A stretch of DNA of 64,000 bases from Callorhinus ursinus (lineage: Eukaryota; Chordata; Mammalia; Carnivora; Otariidae). The notes below the pieces were generated by a model. That model was not told the DNA's origin and did not search any database. It saw only the letters and a program-made list of their open reading frames with translations. The stretch is taken from the NCBI RefSeq assembly GCF_003265705.1, contig NW_020312828.1:56091961-56155960 (forward strand), written 5' to 3'. Position numbers and translations under genes: made by a program. This document shows, in pieces, positions 45,691-58,424 of the stretch. Every line of letters starts with the position of its first letter. Positions within the stretch are counted from its first letter, which is position 1.

Positions 45691-47750
45691 GATTGTTACA
45701 GGTGTAAGTAGTAGAGGATCTGGATTAAGTAACCCTGGCCTAAATATAATCTTCAAGTAACACATGCTGCATATGTAAAAGCATGAAGAATTATTATAAC
45801 ATCTTATTAAATGAAATAATAGTAAAACATACAAATTAATATCTGAATATATGGAAAAAAACATACCAAATTAGAAGAGTCAAATAAAGCTTTTAGTTAG
45901 AGGTAACATCTTTTGAGTCTTAGAAGATGAATAAGAAGGTCTGAGGAGAAAAAGTCAGTGTGAAGAGAAGTAAGAAATTACATTTTTTTTTAAAGAGTAC
46001 AGTAAGTGGTGTTGCAAAATGAATGACCCAGAGATTGGAAAGCTGTATCTAATCACTAATACACACAGAAACAAACTCCTACCCAATTACTTCCTTAATT
46101 ATAAACAGTAATACTCAAGCTCCAGTTGCAAACTAAATTAACCCCTCCCCCATTTTCTTGGGTGCTAATTGAGAATGTTCTGGGAACCATGGAAGAGAGA
46201 GGTAAGGAATCCTATTTCAGGATCACATCTGCTTATTTGGAGGGTACAACGGCAGAAATATAAAATTACTGTCCACCAGATTATTTTGTCTATGTCTGTG
46301 AAGTTATCCTAGATAAGGATTAGAATCTTAAGGTTGGAGAGTGGTAGAGGTTGGTTAGCAAATTTGTGTATGCAAACAAACTCTCTTACGTACATATACT
46401 CTGACTCTAAATATCCATCCAACTCTAAGAAATCAGTTTCATTATCAGCCCTGACACCAGGCCCCTCAACTGATACATATCATTAAGATCATTACTTATC
46501 TCAATCACCATCTCCATTCTGTCTCAAAGATGATGGCTAGGAGAGCAGGCGAGGACAATGTAATACCTGGTTTCAGATGGCAAGGCTGGAAAACACCAGG
46601 GTAGCATTGTGACAGTATAAATACTATATTTTTTTTAATGTAGCAGAAAATAAAATTTTGAGAAATCAGAGTTTTCTCTGGTTGTGTTGAGAGAAATACA
46701 TTTTTCAATAGGAGCTAAATGACTTCAATAGTGAAGCAAGAAAACATTTGTATTAAGTTTGAATCAGAAGTTCAGAATGAATTAAAGAAATTCAAGGTGT
46801 TGTCCTTCGAGGTGTTAGCTGCTTTCTTGCCCATGGGGATAGCAATACAAAGAAGTCAGACTGTGGAGCTGGACAGCTTAGAGGTGTGAGTTATAACAAC
46901 TGAAAGGAAATAATTATACATTATCACAAGATAAAATCAATTTTACTGAACCATGAGCCATAAATTCAAGAATTTTATATAGTAGAGGAAAATATGTAAT
47001 AATAAATATGTAATATGACTCTGATATAGCAAAATACCCCCAGTAAGGACATTGGGAGTGACTGAGTAGGTGTCCAGGTTTGGGAACTTTTTCAAGAGAT
47101 CTTCAGAAGTCTGGCATAAATTATGGAAAAAGAATGCCAAGAAAAGAGGAAATGGCTTTATGGTTGGTGCTGGGAAAACACGAGGCATAAGAGATGTCAC
47201 TCATTCATTCATTTAATGATTTTAGTGTTCTTGATGTAATTCTTAATACTGTGGTAATACTTAATGAATAAGTGCTGGAGTAAGACTAAAAGTTGGATTA
47301 GAATAAGGGACAACCACACCAAATAAAACTTCATATTTATGACCTCCTTTAAGCACTTTGGTGAAGTAATGGAAAAGAGAGATTATAAACATGTAAATGT
47401 TATTGATGAAATCCTTTTATATGAAGGATTATATTCCTGCCCCATTAATGCTGTATCTTAGTGTTGAAACAAACTAATTCATTATCTTTGACAATCTAGT
47501 ATTCAAACTTGTAAATTCTTCAAACAATTCTCAATCTACATATTTAGGTATTCTAGATTTGCTCTATTCTTAATAAACATGTTATAGATGTCACTGGGGA
47601 TTTCCAGTAAGGAAATCTCCAAATAAGGAGAAAACTGAGGATACAAAAAGATTTCTTTAGAAATCTCACTCTTGCCACTTGTCCCCCTAACATGTTAGGA
47701 AAATTTTCAAACCTACTGAAAAGTTGAAAGAAACGTAGACCCGTGTAACA
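45691..47750. other. Unassigned AT-rich DNA
   Basis: No gene or repeat recognised. Frames of 67-85 codons on the minus strand lack domains. Confidence 0.5.
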
Positions 47751-47766
47751 CCACCCAGATTTTATT

Positions 47767-47924
47767 TTATTATATTTTTATTTATTTATCTGACAGAGAC
47801 ACAGTGCGAGATGGAACACAAGCAGGCGGAGCAGGGAGCCCGATGCGGGGCTCCATCCCAGGACCCTGGGATCATGACCTGAGCAGAAGGCAGGCATTTA
47901 ACAACTGAGCCACCCAGGCGCCCA
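47767..47924 (-). mobile_element. Can-SINE, antisense, shortened body
   Basis: Goes from 'aacacaagcaggcggagcagggagcccgatgc' straight to the B box region, so about 30-40 bases of the GGGAGAAGCAGG body are missing. The target-site duplication ACCACCCAGATTTTAT is at 47751-47766 and 47925-47940. Confidence 0.95.
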
Positions 47925-47940
47925 ACCACCCAGATTTTAT

Positions 47941-48496
47941 AATGAATATCTTGCTATGCTTGTTTTATCCATAATTATCCATCTATTTGTCCCTCTAGTT
48001 CTGGTCCATTTCAAAGTAGGTTATAGACAGTACATGTCCCCCCATCCTTTATTATGCATATCATTAAACTAGAATTGAGAACTTTTTGAAAATAAAGGCA
48101 CACTGTTACCCTCATAAGGCATTAGCACTTTTTCAATAACTGCTTATTTTGTTAATGATTGATGGCATTCATTCAAGTGGGAGTTTTTTGTTTTGTTTCT
48201 GAGTACCCATCGGGGACCGGGCACTTGTCTAGGTCTGAGGATATAACTGTTAACAAAACTGATAAAGTTCCTGGTCTTTTTGGCTGCTTTAGAGATTTTT
48301 ATAAGTACTCCCTGAACCAAAATCGTTTTGTAAAGTATAAATGGTAAGCTAGTAGCAATTTTAAGCATTAGAGAGGACTCTCCTTGTGTAAACAGAATTC
48401 TAACTGGGTAAATTCTCCATGATTTTAAACATGTAATCTCAGACTTTAGAGAAATATATATGCTTGTTGGGAGGGGGTGAGAGATAATCTTTAGCA
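47941..48496. other. Unassigned DNA
   Basis: The 149-codon minus-strand frame (48593-48144) begins with an Arg/Glu run translated from the CT repeat and has no domain in its remainder. I do not consider it a gene. Confidence 0.5.
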
Positions 48497-48593
48497 AACC
48501 ATTTCTTTCTCTCTCTTTCTCATTCTCTTTCTCTCTTTCTTTCTCTCTTTCTTTCTCTCTTTCTCTCTTTCTTTCTCTCTCTCTCTCTCTCAT
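48497..48593. repeat. (CTTT/CT)n polypyrimidine microsatellite
   Basis: Mixed TTTC and TCTC units, almost free of purines on the plus strand. Confidence 0.95.
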
Positions 48594-50216
48594 TTGTTGG
48601 AGATGTCATTTTATGGATGGTGTGACTTATTGTGAGGAAAATGAATGACAAGAGAAAATCCAAAGACTATGAAGACATGATCTTTATGTCTACGTAGGTG
48701 CTTTCAACACAGTGATTTCAGTGAATTTAACACCATTTGATTTTTGAATACTATTTCATGATCAGTCTTTAGAAGGGAGCAGATATGCCCTATGTGGGAG
48801 AAAGTTTTAATAAATACAACACCCTCAAGAGAAATATCCCATGGTATAGGAATCCTGAAATTGTTTCCTTCATGGAGTAATTCATACTATAATAGCTAAC
48901 CTTAAAATTGCTGAAGAGTCCTATTTTTTTTACCATGGTAATGATCTATAAGCAGCCATGTTTTCCAAAAATTAATATGGTTTTGGTGTGTAGAATATAG
49001 AAAGCAAATGCTTGAAAGCAAGGATACAATTTTAGTAGCAATAGTTCAATCATAAAAACCTAGCTATCTGCACTAGGACATAATAGTAGGCATAGAAGGG
49101 AATAAATGTAAATAAAATTAAAAGTGGAAAGGATGAAATAGGACTTAGTAAAATTAAATACAGAGAACAAGATAGGCAAGCCAGTGATTTTTTTTTTCTT
49201 GTGCAAGACAAAATGTCTAGGAAAGTAAAGCTGTTTTTAGAAATAAAGCTGATTAAATGGGGAGATGATGAAAAACTCCTAAATCTGAGTTCAATACAAT
49301 TCTCATTAGCAGTCACATTATAAAATTCCAATTATGTTTGTACAAATATTTTATTGGCTCTTTTTTTAGGAATACACCCTATCTCCTTATTTTGATTTTG
49401 CTGTATTTGAAGAGTGATATCTGAATCTGCATATCCAGATATATAGAGATGAGAGATCATTAGGAGAGCTCACAGGGATACCTCATGGAAATGATGGTTA
49501 AAACCAAAAGGAAAAGGAAGAAAATTCTCCACCATATGAGTCTTCATAAAAAGATTGATCCTGCATCCCAACACAAAAGGTCATAGAGACTTACTTAGCT
49601 TCTAATTTTTACCCCCCAAAAAGAGGCTGAAATGAGAACTTGAATATAGATTGTTTGGAAGATCCTAGTTGAATGCAGGAGCAATAAGAGTGAGACAGGA
49701 TGGAGGGAAAACCATTAAAATTGTGTTTTTTGCAGAACTCTCCAATCTAGGAAATGGAGGCTCAATTCAAAATTTTAGAACTTCTGAGAAGCTTACGAAA
49801 TGCTATCCAGAACTGTCTCATGAAAGATGGAAAGTGAAAGCATATCATTAACTTCATTGTATTCCCAAATATTGCTTCCATGTGCCAAGAAGATTCTTAC
49901 AGTGTCAAATTAAATATTGGCAAAAAAGTAGAAAAACAGAAGTGCATGCATTTTGAGAAAAGCATACTGCCTGCCCAGGGTGAGTTTGAGCTCACATGGA
50001 GCTGTCTATCACCCATGGCTGCAACTAAAATAAAAAATAAATTTGGCTAGCTAGAATGTGGAGTAACACTTTCCATTTCCTCCTGTATGTCTGGCATAGA
50101 CACAGAACCTAGGCTAATCTAGACAGTTAATATGAAGGTAAACATGGAAAGTATCAAAGACCATGTAAAATAGAAGGTACTAGTGAAGGCAATGATAAAA
50201 ATCTGGCAGGATTTCT
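48594..50216. other. Unassigned AT-rich DNA
   Basis: Nothing recognised. Confidence 0.5.
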
Positions 50217-51290
50217 TTCTTTTTAAAGGTTGAATGATATTCGTGTGTGTGCGCGTGTGCTTGCACACACATTCTCTTTATCCATTCATCCATCAGAGCA
50301 TTTAGGTTGTTTTCATATCTTGGCTATTGTGAATAATGTCCCAGTATCTTTTGAGATACTGATTTCAGTTGCTTCAAATACATACCAGGGAGTGAAATTG
50401 CTAGATCATATGGCAGTTTACTTTTTAATTTTAGGGGGGAACCTCTATACTGTTTTACATTCCCACCAACAGAGCATAAAGGAGCACTTTCCTCTACATC
50501 CTTGCCAATATTTATCTCTTTTTGATAATAGTCATCCCAGCCAATGTGAAGTGCTATCTCATTGTGGTTTTGATTTTCATTTCCCTGATTGGTAATGTTG
50601 AGCACCTTTTCATGTATCTACTGGGCATTTGTATGTTTTCTTTGGAAACATGTTTACTCAGGTCTTTAGCCCGTTTTTTAATTGTATTATTTGCTATTGA
50701 ATTGTATGGGTTCTTCATATATTTTGGATATTAGCCCCTTATCAGATATATGATTTGCAAATATTTTCTCCCATTATGCAGGTTGCATTTTCAATTTGAT
50801 TTCCTTGCTGTGCAGAAGCTTTTTAATTTGATGTAGCCCCACTTGTTTATTTTAGCTTTTGTTGTCTGTGCTTTTGGTGTCATTGAGAAATCCTTGCCAA
50901 GGCCACTGCCAAGGAGCTTTTTCCCTATGTTTTCTTCTAGAAGTTTTATGGTTTCAAAGGCTTATATTTAAGTCTTTACAAGTTAATTAACTTTACAAAT
51001 TAATTTTTTGTGAGTTGTATAAGGTAGGAGTCCAGTTTCATTCTTTTGTATATGGATATCCAGTTTTCCCAACACCATTTATTAAATAGACTCTCCTTTC
51101 CCATTTTGTATTCTTGATATGCTTATCAAAAATGACTGTATATGTGTGGGTTTATGTCTGTATTCTCTATTCTGTTCCACTAGTGTTATGTACCTCTTTT
51201 TAGGTCTATACTATGATGTCTTGATTAATATAGCTTTGTAATATACCTTGAAATAAAGAAGTTGGATACCTCCAACTTTGTTCCTTTTCT
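50217..51290 (-). mobile_element. Old L1M (L1MA-like) 3' end and ORF2 C-terminus, antisense
   Basis: Antisense order is clear: 'tttatccattcatccatcag' near 50278, 'attgctagatcatatggcag' near 50397, 'attgtggttttgattttcatttccctgat', 'cttatcagatatatgatttgc', 'ttccttgctgtgcagaagct', 'caacaccatttattaaatag' and 'tctgttccactagtgttatg'. The frame at 50324-50605 is a short ORF2-tail remnant. A GTGTGTGCGCGTGTGC tract lies at its left edge (about 50243). Confidence 0.9.
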
Positions 51291-52111
51291 CAGGGAAAAC
51301 TTGAAGGGATTTGGAAGGGTTATAGATCATTTACTATTTTAACATGATATTCTACAATAGAATATTCAACTTTTAAATATTAATATCTTGCAAATAATTA
51401 TTTCCTGAATGCTACTTCGGGCAACAATTAGCCTTTATCAAGAAGTCAATATGTGTTTCAAATATCTGGGTATATTTGGAAAACTGTTCCTCTAAATAGC
51501 AAGTTGGGATTCTGAATGCACATCAGCGTGCTTGCTACTGAAAGAATCCTACAGCAAAGAAGCTTATTTGTTAGATTTTAATTTAAGAAGTTATTATCAA
51601 ACACTTCTTGTCAAAATTAGCTTCTTTAGAAACAATTTAGTTTTGACAAAGGTAATTAACAAAATATTTTGACTGCTGTCACCTCTTCTTCCTTACCTTC
51701 ATAATAGTATCATAAATACAAGTTGTGTATTTGACTTACAAGCAGAATTATTAAACTCCTATTTTCTCAGAATTTTTTTCAGAATTTTCATGTTCTGACA
51801 TTTTCTAAGTCTATAATTTTCTCTATTCCTAAAATAGTTTCATTTCTTCGAAGTCCTACAATTACTGCTTTTTCCAAAGGTATTAAGTATTCTAGATTCT
51901 GTTGTTTTCAGTTGTCAAGTACAATATTAAATCATACCAGTAGTAATTTTTATAAGAATTTTCTTTTCATAAATCTGGAGTATGATATTGGCTGTCAGCT
52001 TATTTTGAGGCAGGGGTCCCTTTTTTTGAGCAAAAAAATGTAAGTTTTATTTTGAAGTAGGGCTCCCATATTTTTTGGGGGGGACCAAAAAAACAAGTTT
52101 TATTTGTTTTA
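51291..52111. other. Unassigned AT-rich DNA
   Basis: Nothing recognised. 52010-52095 contains G and A/T homopolymer runs. Confidence 0.5.
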
Positions 52112-52125
52112 TATATTTAGTTTTT

Positions 52126-52315
52126 TTTTTTTTTAAGGTTTTGTATATTGATTTGACAGAGACAGCTAGAGAGGGAACGCAAGCAGGGGGAGTGGGAGAG
52201 GGAGAAGCAGGTTCCCCACTGAGCAGGGAGCCCGATGAGGGGCTCGATCCCGGGATCTCCGGATCATGACCTGAGCCTAAGGCAGACGCTTAACGACTGA
52301 GCCACCCAGGGGCCC
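52126..52315 (-). mobile_element. Can-SINE, antisense, full length
   Basis: Body 'aagcagggggagtgggagag', reversed B box 'gctcgatcccggg', A box 'taacgactgagccaccca'. The target-site duplication TATATTTAGTTTTT is at 52112-52125 and 52316-52329. Confidence 0.96.
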
Positions 52316-52329
52316 TATATTTAGTTTTT

Positions 52330-52909
52330 CTGAGACCAGTAGAAAACAGAGATACATTTACATGTTGCATCTTGAAATTTTCTTGCACAATAGATGCATC
52401 ATTCTAGAAATATCAGTGATGAACCTTGAGCAATAAATGACTTACACTAATGAGTTAAATTTTATTGTGAATACTAGGAACAGTTTCCAATCACCAAGGA
52501 CCACTGCAGGAAGGAACCAGAGAACTGGAATAATTGCTTAGGGATGACAACATTTCTGACATAGGTATATTAGTGTTTCTACAATACAGTCTATATCCTG
52601 GAAAAAAAAATCAATTTTTCTTATTGGAGATGCAATGGAAAAATTCTGGCTCCCAAGTTTGAGAATAGTATATTTTTTCAGGGTGCTCTTTATTATTTGC
52701 TTAGATCTTCAGTGAATAGTTCAAGTACAGTATATATTAAAAAATACCAACTTCTGGTTTCAGTTGTAACATTAAAGAACATGGCAGTCATCAGCCTCAT
52801 CTTTAGGACAAGAAAAAGCAGAACAAATGTAACATCAAGAAAGTTTTTTGGACTCATCAGAACTGAGTTTGCAAGGCAAATCTCCACTCTGAAATCTGGA
52901 CAGGGAGGC
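52330..52909. other. Unassigned DNA
   Basis: The 71-codon frame at 52697-52912 lacks a domain and faces a 64-codon minus-strand frame. Nothing is called. Confidence 0.5.
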
Positions 52910-54485
52910 TAATTCAAAGAGTCATAGCCGAGAAGTCCCCCTTACCTGGAGCAGAAGCTCTTGGAGCCATAAAATCAGTAGAAACACTAAAATGGACTTT
53001 GGTGGGGGGGAGCATAGTCCTTGGGGGAGGGGCAATACTTCAATGTGTTTTATTTTCAGGATATCCACCAGATTCTCATGGTGAGAATCTGAGAAAGATC
53101 AGCTCATGGATCCAGCAGTGGAAGGAGCAGAATAGTTGTGATTAAAGTATGTGCAGAGCATTCTTCATAACAGAGCCCTCTTCTCCACAGAAAAACCTTT
53201 TTGTCTCACCTAAGCAGAAAAAAAATAAAGCTCCATACCACTGAAGAAACACTTGTGAAGGTACCCGCTCGGGAAAAGAGGCCCACTAAAAAACTGACTT
53301 AATGGTATGATTACGGAACACTGCCTCTCCCCACACCTTACTACAACACCAACAGGGCTACAGTATGGTAATTGTGAATTACAGTTCAAAGAGCTGCAAG
53401 ATGCAACCTCTCTGAGGAGTACTTAGGACAATTCAAAATTTAAAGGAGAAGCAAAAGCAAGGACACTTGAAGCTACTGGCACTTAAAAGCTATAGTAAAC
53501 ATTAAACACAGCCTAACTTCTAATAAAAATAGGTCTTGTGTTTAGGTCTTTGATCTAAAGCCTAAAACTTCTAGAAGAAAACTTTGTGACATTTTGTTAG
53601 ACACTATTTTTTTAAGATAAGCCTCAAAATTCAAAAGCGAAAATTTTTTATCAAAATTGACAAATTTTGCTTGCTAAGTACACATTTTAAAAATATTAAA
53701 AGCTATGCCACAGATATTAAAAAGGATTTTTGAAGTTTGTATTTAACAAAGGAACTACATCCTGAATAGGACACTTTTAAAACTTACATACAAAGATGGA
53801 CAAGCAATTTTAACAGTCATTTTACTAAGATTGTATATAAATAGCCAACAAGCTTATAAAGTTGCTGAACAGTTTTGGTCATTAGAGAAATGTAAATTAA
53901 AATCACATTGTGTTACCACAGTATACTAAATAAAATAGCTAATGATACCAGCCATTGTTAAAGATAACGGAACATCTAGAACTCTCTTGCTACGTCTTTA
54001 GAAACAACTTAAAAAGATGCAGCCTCTTTGAAAACAATTTGGCAATTTCTTAAAGTAACACAAACCAGTTACCTTATAACCAAGTCCTCTAATTCCTGTT
54101 TAATTTTTCAGGAAAAAAGCATGTACCCACACAGTTTTTTATGTGAATGTGTGTGTCAACATTACTCATAATAGCCAAGTAGTATAAGGAACCCAATTGT
54201 GGATCATCTGGGGGATAAACAAATTATAGTATATCTATGCAAAGTTAAATAATAAAAAGGAAGAAATTAGTAATACACTCAACAACAGAGATGAATCCCA
54301 GAGATAACTTGCTAGGTGATAGAAGCCAGACAAAGAATATATCTGACTCCATTTCTTTGAAATTCTAGAAAAGGCAAATTTACAGCAACAAAGTAAATCA
54401 ATGGTTTACTTGGTTGTGTGCTAAGAGTGGGAACAAAGTGCAAAAAGATGCAGGGATGGCTTGCTATGGAAATATTCTGAAGTCC
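52910..54485 (+). mobile_element. Internally deleted L1M, sense: 5' UTR joined to ORF2 tail and 3' UTR
   Basis: 52910-53520 resembles an L1M 5' UTR ('cagagcattcttcataacagagccc', 'aaataaagctccataccactgaag', 'caacagggctacagtatgg'). At about 53530 it passes directly into ORF2 C-terminal sequence ('aaacttctagaagaaaactttgtgac', 'catcctgaataggacac', 'gagaaatgtaaattaaaatcac') and 3' UTR ('gatgaatcccagagataacttg'). ORF1 and most of ORF2 are absent. Confidence 0.55.
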
Positions 54486-55034
54486 GTGTGTGGCAACTGT
54501 TGCGAGAAAGGGAAAAGCAACTCCTGACATCCAGATACTTCTAGCTTGGTGCTGTCAGCCAGAAATTGGTGTTACCATAAGCTGGCCTACCGCTCACAGC
54601 TTAGCTATTGGTGTGCTTCTGTTAAACAGTTTCAGACCATCAACATTAAATTAAAAAAAAATAAAAAACTTTGTGACCATGAAGGACCAAGACAAAAATA
54701 AGACCACTCTGTAATCCTATCTGAGATATTCAAAATACGAACACTGTTTGAGACACCAGACGTTCCTCTGTCCTGAGATGAGTGACTGCACTGTTACATC
54801 TCCAGTCAGTCTAGCCTTCCCTTCTATTGTAGATTGAAGGTACCCAAGCATAGACTTACCTCTGCTTCTTGCCAGCCTCCAACCCCCACAACAAAGCCTA
54901 TTTCCTTAAACCCTACACAAAGTAAATTAGCACAAGCTCTAATACCCGCTTCCCGCGATATCCGCTTGTTCCCCAGGGGTGTGAAACCCAGCGTGTTCAA
55001 CTTCAGGTGGATTTCTGGTACTTTTGGCTTGAAA
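54486..55034. other. Unidentified insert within the L1M 3' UTR
   Basis: About 550 bases, less AT-rich than the surroundings, with CpGs near 54953-54962 and an internal A-rich run at 54653-54668. It splits the L1M 3' UTR, which resumes at about 55035. It could be an LTR or another transposon. The 74-codon frame at 54834-55058 has no domain I know. Confidence 0.4.
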
Positions 55035-55125
55035 GCGTTTATAGTTGCCCATCTATAAACATTTACCCAAACTCATCAGACTGTGTACTTAAAAACGATA
55101 AATATTAATAAAGCTCAATAAAATT
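55035..55125 (+). mobile_element. L1M 3' UTR end (continuation)
   Basis: 'catttacccaaactcatcagactgtgtacttaaaa' followed by 'aagctcaataaaa' matches the old L1 3' UTR end and completes the element at 52910-54485. Confidence 0.65.
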
Positions 55126-56529
55126 AAAGAATTGCTGTCCTGGCCTTTGAATAAGTTAATTAAGGACTTCAGGAACAAGAATTTTTTTGAGTTTTTAGTT
55201 ACCTTCTCAAGTTCTGGAGCCTGACTGAATTTTGGTTTCCTAGAAATAAATCTGTTAGAGGGTTCCTCCACTTTGACCCTATGTTCCCTGATGAACCAGT
55301 GATAATAGTGTCTAAAAATGTTTACAATCTGTCTTTTGCTCTCCAATCATTCTTTGCTTATATATTTGTTCTTTATACATGGTTTTGATTTGCTGAATGT
55401 CAGCTCCCCAAATATAAGCACAACATGCTGATGAGAAAAATCTGTATATTGCTTACCTTGATGACTCAACAGAGTTTTGGTAGTATATCAGAAAGGAAAG
55501 CACAAAGTCAGCATTTATTGGGAATTTGAAGTTTCTTTTAAGACTGATTTTTATTAGATAAAAAGATCTAGAGACTTAACTATCTACCTGCTAGTGTCTA
55601 TTAGTTAAACTCTGTGAATTGAAAGATTGGTTTTTTAATTCAGAGGCTTGATTAGGATGAATAAAATTAATGATGCAATGTCTTACCATTAGTGGACACA
55701 GCAAGGTAAAGATTTTGAGGCATTGGTACAAAGGGTAGAAATTATTTGCTGATGTTTTCTATGGAAGAGTTGATGCATCTTTTAGGAAATTTCCATAGTA
55801 AATGATCAAGTTATTATCCCAAGCAAGAGTCTCCTAGAATGTGGAAGTTTTGCTGAAGAAGACAAAATAGTGAGGTCATATTAATATAGTTAGTAAGTTG
55901 GGCTGGGGAGCATGTAGTTTCAGTTCTCAAAGTCCAAACTATGTTGGGGAAAGGCAAGTACATGGTTTCTGTCTCAGGTTAAAATTGGTATGTATTTTTT
56001 CCTCCATTAGTCTCTCTCTTTTCCAGTCTTTGTTTACTGAAAATAAATTAATGTCTCCTACAGTAATAGTTTACTTAGGACAATAAAGAGGCTGCAACGA
56101 CTCCCTTATTGCCAACTTAAATTAAAAAACCAAAACCTAATTTCTGCCTTGTTTCTAATACTTATCAGAAATTAATAATGACTTAGACGTCATTGAAACT
56201 ATACTCCTCAGTGGCTTATTTCTTTTCTGTTGTCCCCCTTTTCCATGCAGGTTTCCTACTTTCCTTATATCCTGCTACATCTTGAATAATTTGTTTTTCA
56301 CCTCTTATTTCTCTGTTCTTTGTATGCATATTCACTGTGCACATTTTCATGAATGAATAAAGTTCTATGTTCATCCTAGGGAAAATTCTAGTCTTGCAGA
56401 ATTTCTATAAACATACTAGCATACAAGTTTTCCCACATATCCTTCCTTGGTAAGGAAAGCAGCCTTAATCAGTGTAAAAGTGTCTTTCAATTCACACTTT
56501 CTCAGAAGCCTATTATGTAATGTCCCCCC
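55126..56529. other. Unassigned AT-rich DNA
   Basis: Nothing recognised. Confidence 0.5.
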
Positions 56530-56710
56530 TCCCAGCAGTTTAAGACTCTGCTACTCAAACCTCAGAGTAGTATGAAGCTAGTAGCCTTAGCCTCACCTGA
56601 GAGCTTATTGGAAATGCAGAATCAGGCTCCACCCTGATCTAGAGAATGAGTCTACAGTTTAGCAAGCCTTCCTGGTGATTTAAAAGCACATTAAAGTTTA
56701 GGAAGCACTA
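56530..56710 (+). mobile_element. hAT-Charlie-type MITE (MER3-like)
   Basis: 'ctactcaaacctcagagtag', 'tcacctgagagcttattggaaatgcagaatcaggctccacc' and 'gtgatttaaaagcacattaaagtttaggaagcac' follow the pattern of a short non-autonomous hAT element with complementary ends. Family and orientation are uncertain. Confidence 0.5.
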
Positions 56711-57535
56711 GCTTAAGTTATTTGCAGTATCTCTGAGGCAGTCTGTCTAATGGCATTAACAGTGAATTGGAATTAAATCCTCTTTGTGAATTAATAATTG
56801 GCTTCAGGCACCAGAGCTTCTTGTATGCTTCCGTCAGGTTCTCAAAATACAATGTCCACCAGGAATTTTGGTTACTTTAAAGTTAGCAAAGCTTTTTTAT
56901 CCCTCCAACCATATGTGGTAAGGAGATGATTTAGGAAACACTTCAATTCAGGTGGGCTTTGTTAATTTCAAGGCTATTTTTATACTGCAGAAAAAAATCT
57001 TATTTTGACTGACAAGGATCATGAGAATGCTAGAAATTCCTAAGTTTTTTAATTTTAATAAGCATGATTAAGTAAAGGATAGAATACAATGAAACCTATA
57101 TGAGAGTCTCTGGCAGGGAAGAACTTAAGGGTAATTTCAAATGAGATCTGAACGATAAGTGAGAATTATCCACATGAAATGGAATGTAGGAAATGGGAGA
57201 AGAGCATGTCAGGCAGAAAAAGAAGCAATGGATGCTGTTGACTGTGCTCAGGAAACAAAATGGTTGAAACATGAATATTGGGAAAAACACTTGGTAAAAT
57301 CTGATAAATGGTGGCTCTTTCTTAAATTCATGTGCATTTCTTTGCACTAAAAGAAAACACAAGCGTTTTTTTCTATTAGAATGCTGTTATAGCTGAGCAG
57401 AGTAAAGGCAATTTCTGTCTGGACAATTTGACAGAAAAATGAAGAAAAGCCAATTAAAGATTATTTAGAAAGTAGAATCATTGTGACTTACTCTTGGGAA
57501 ATTATAAAGGGAGATTGTTTTGGAATAGCCAGCTC
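56711..57535. other. Unassigned AT-rich DNA
   Basis: Nothing recognised. The 88-codon minus frame at 57096-57362 and the 63-codon plus frame at 57159-57350 overlap and lack domains. Confidence 0.5.
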
Positions 57536-58402
57536 TTAGTTTGGTTGATCTTTTCTATGTTTTTCTGGTCTCTATTTCCTTATTTCTACTCTGATCTTTG
57601 TAATTTCTTCCTTCTGTTAACTTTGGGTTTTGTTTGTTCTTGTTTCTAGTTCCTTGAGGTATAAAGTTGGGTTATTTGAGATTTTCTATTTTCTTAATAT
57701 ATGCACTTACTGCTATAAACTTCCCTCTCAAAATAACTTTTGCAGCATCCCATTGGTTTTGGTATTTTCTGTTTCTATTTTCGTTTGTTCAAGATATTTT
57801 TTGGTTTTGCTTTTAATTTTTTCTTTGACTCACTGGTTGTTCAGGAGTGTATTCATTTCCAGGTATTTGTAGTTTTGCCAGTTTTTTCTCCATTTCTAGT
57901 TTCATACCTTTGTGGTCAGGAAAGATCCTTGCCATGATTTCAATCTTTGTGTATTTGTTGAGACTTGTTTTGTGTCCTATCATTTGATCTATCCTGGGGA
58001 ATGTTTCTGAAGAACGTGATTCTGGTGCTGCTGAATGAAATATTCTGTATATGTTTGTTAGATCCATTTGGTTGAAAGTATGCTTCAAGTCCAGTGTTTC
58101 CTTGTTAATTTTATGTTTAATTGCTGTATTTCTCTTTTCATAAAATTAGTATTTGCTTCATGTATTTAGGTGTCCTGATGTTGGATGCATATATATTTAC
58201 AATCATTACATATTTCTTGACAAATTGACTTTTATCATATTATAACAAACTTTCTTGTTTCTTGTTACTGTTTTTAGATTAAAGTCCATTTTGTCTGGTG
58301 TAGGTATAGCTCTTTCTCTTTCGGTTTCTACTTTCATGGAGTATCTTTTTCCATTCCTTCACTTTGAGCTATGTGTGTCCTTAAAACCAAAGTGAATTTC
58401 TT
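57536..58402 (-). mobile_element. Old L1 ORF2 (endonuclease to linker) relic, antisense
   Basis: Antisense ORF2 motifs: 'ctggttgttcaggagtgtattcatttcc' near 57831, 'tgtggtcaggaaagatccttgcc' near 57911, 'tcctatcatttgatctatcctggggaatg' near 57975, 'gttagatccatttggttgaa' near 58048. On the minus strand the frame 58088-57813 has pieces of this region. The young sense L1 inserted at 58403 cuts it. Confidence 0.8.
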
Positions 58403-58413
58403 GGGGGGCGGAG

Positions 58414-58424
58414 CAAGATGGCGG
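58414..58424 (+). promoter_or_regulatory. YY1-type site at L1 5' end
   Basis: CAAGATGGCGG matches the YY1 core that in L1 5' UTRs fixes the transcription start. It lies 12 bases inside the element, as expected for a full-length 5' end. Confidence 0.8.

Noticed and set aside
48144..48593. 149-codon minus-strand frame starting with alternating Arg/Glu
   Set aside because: The start lies in a CT microsatellite and the remainder has no recognisable domain or codon pattern. It is most likely chance.
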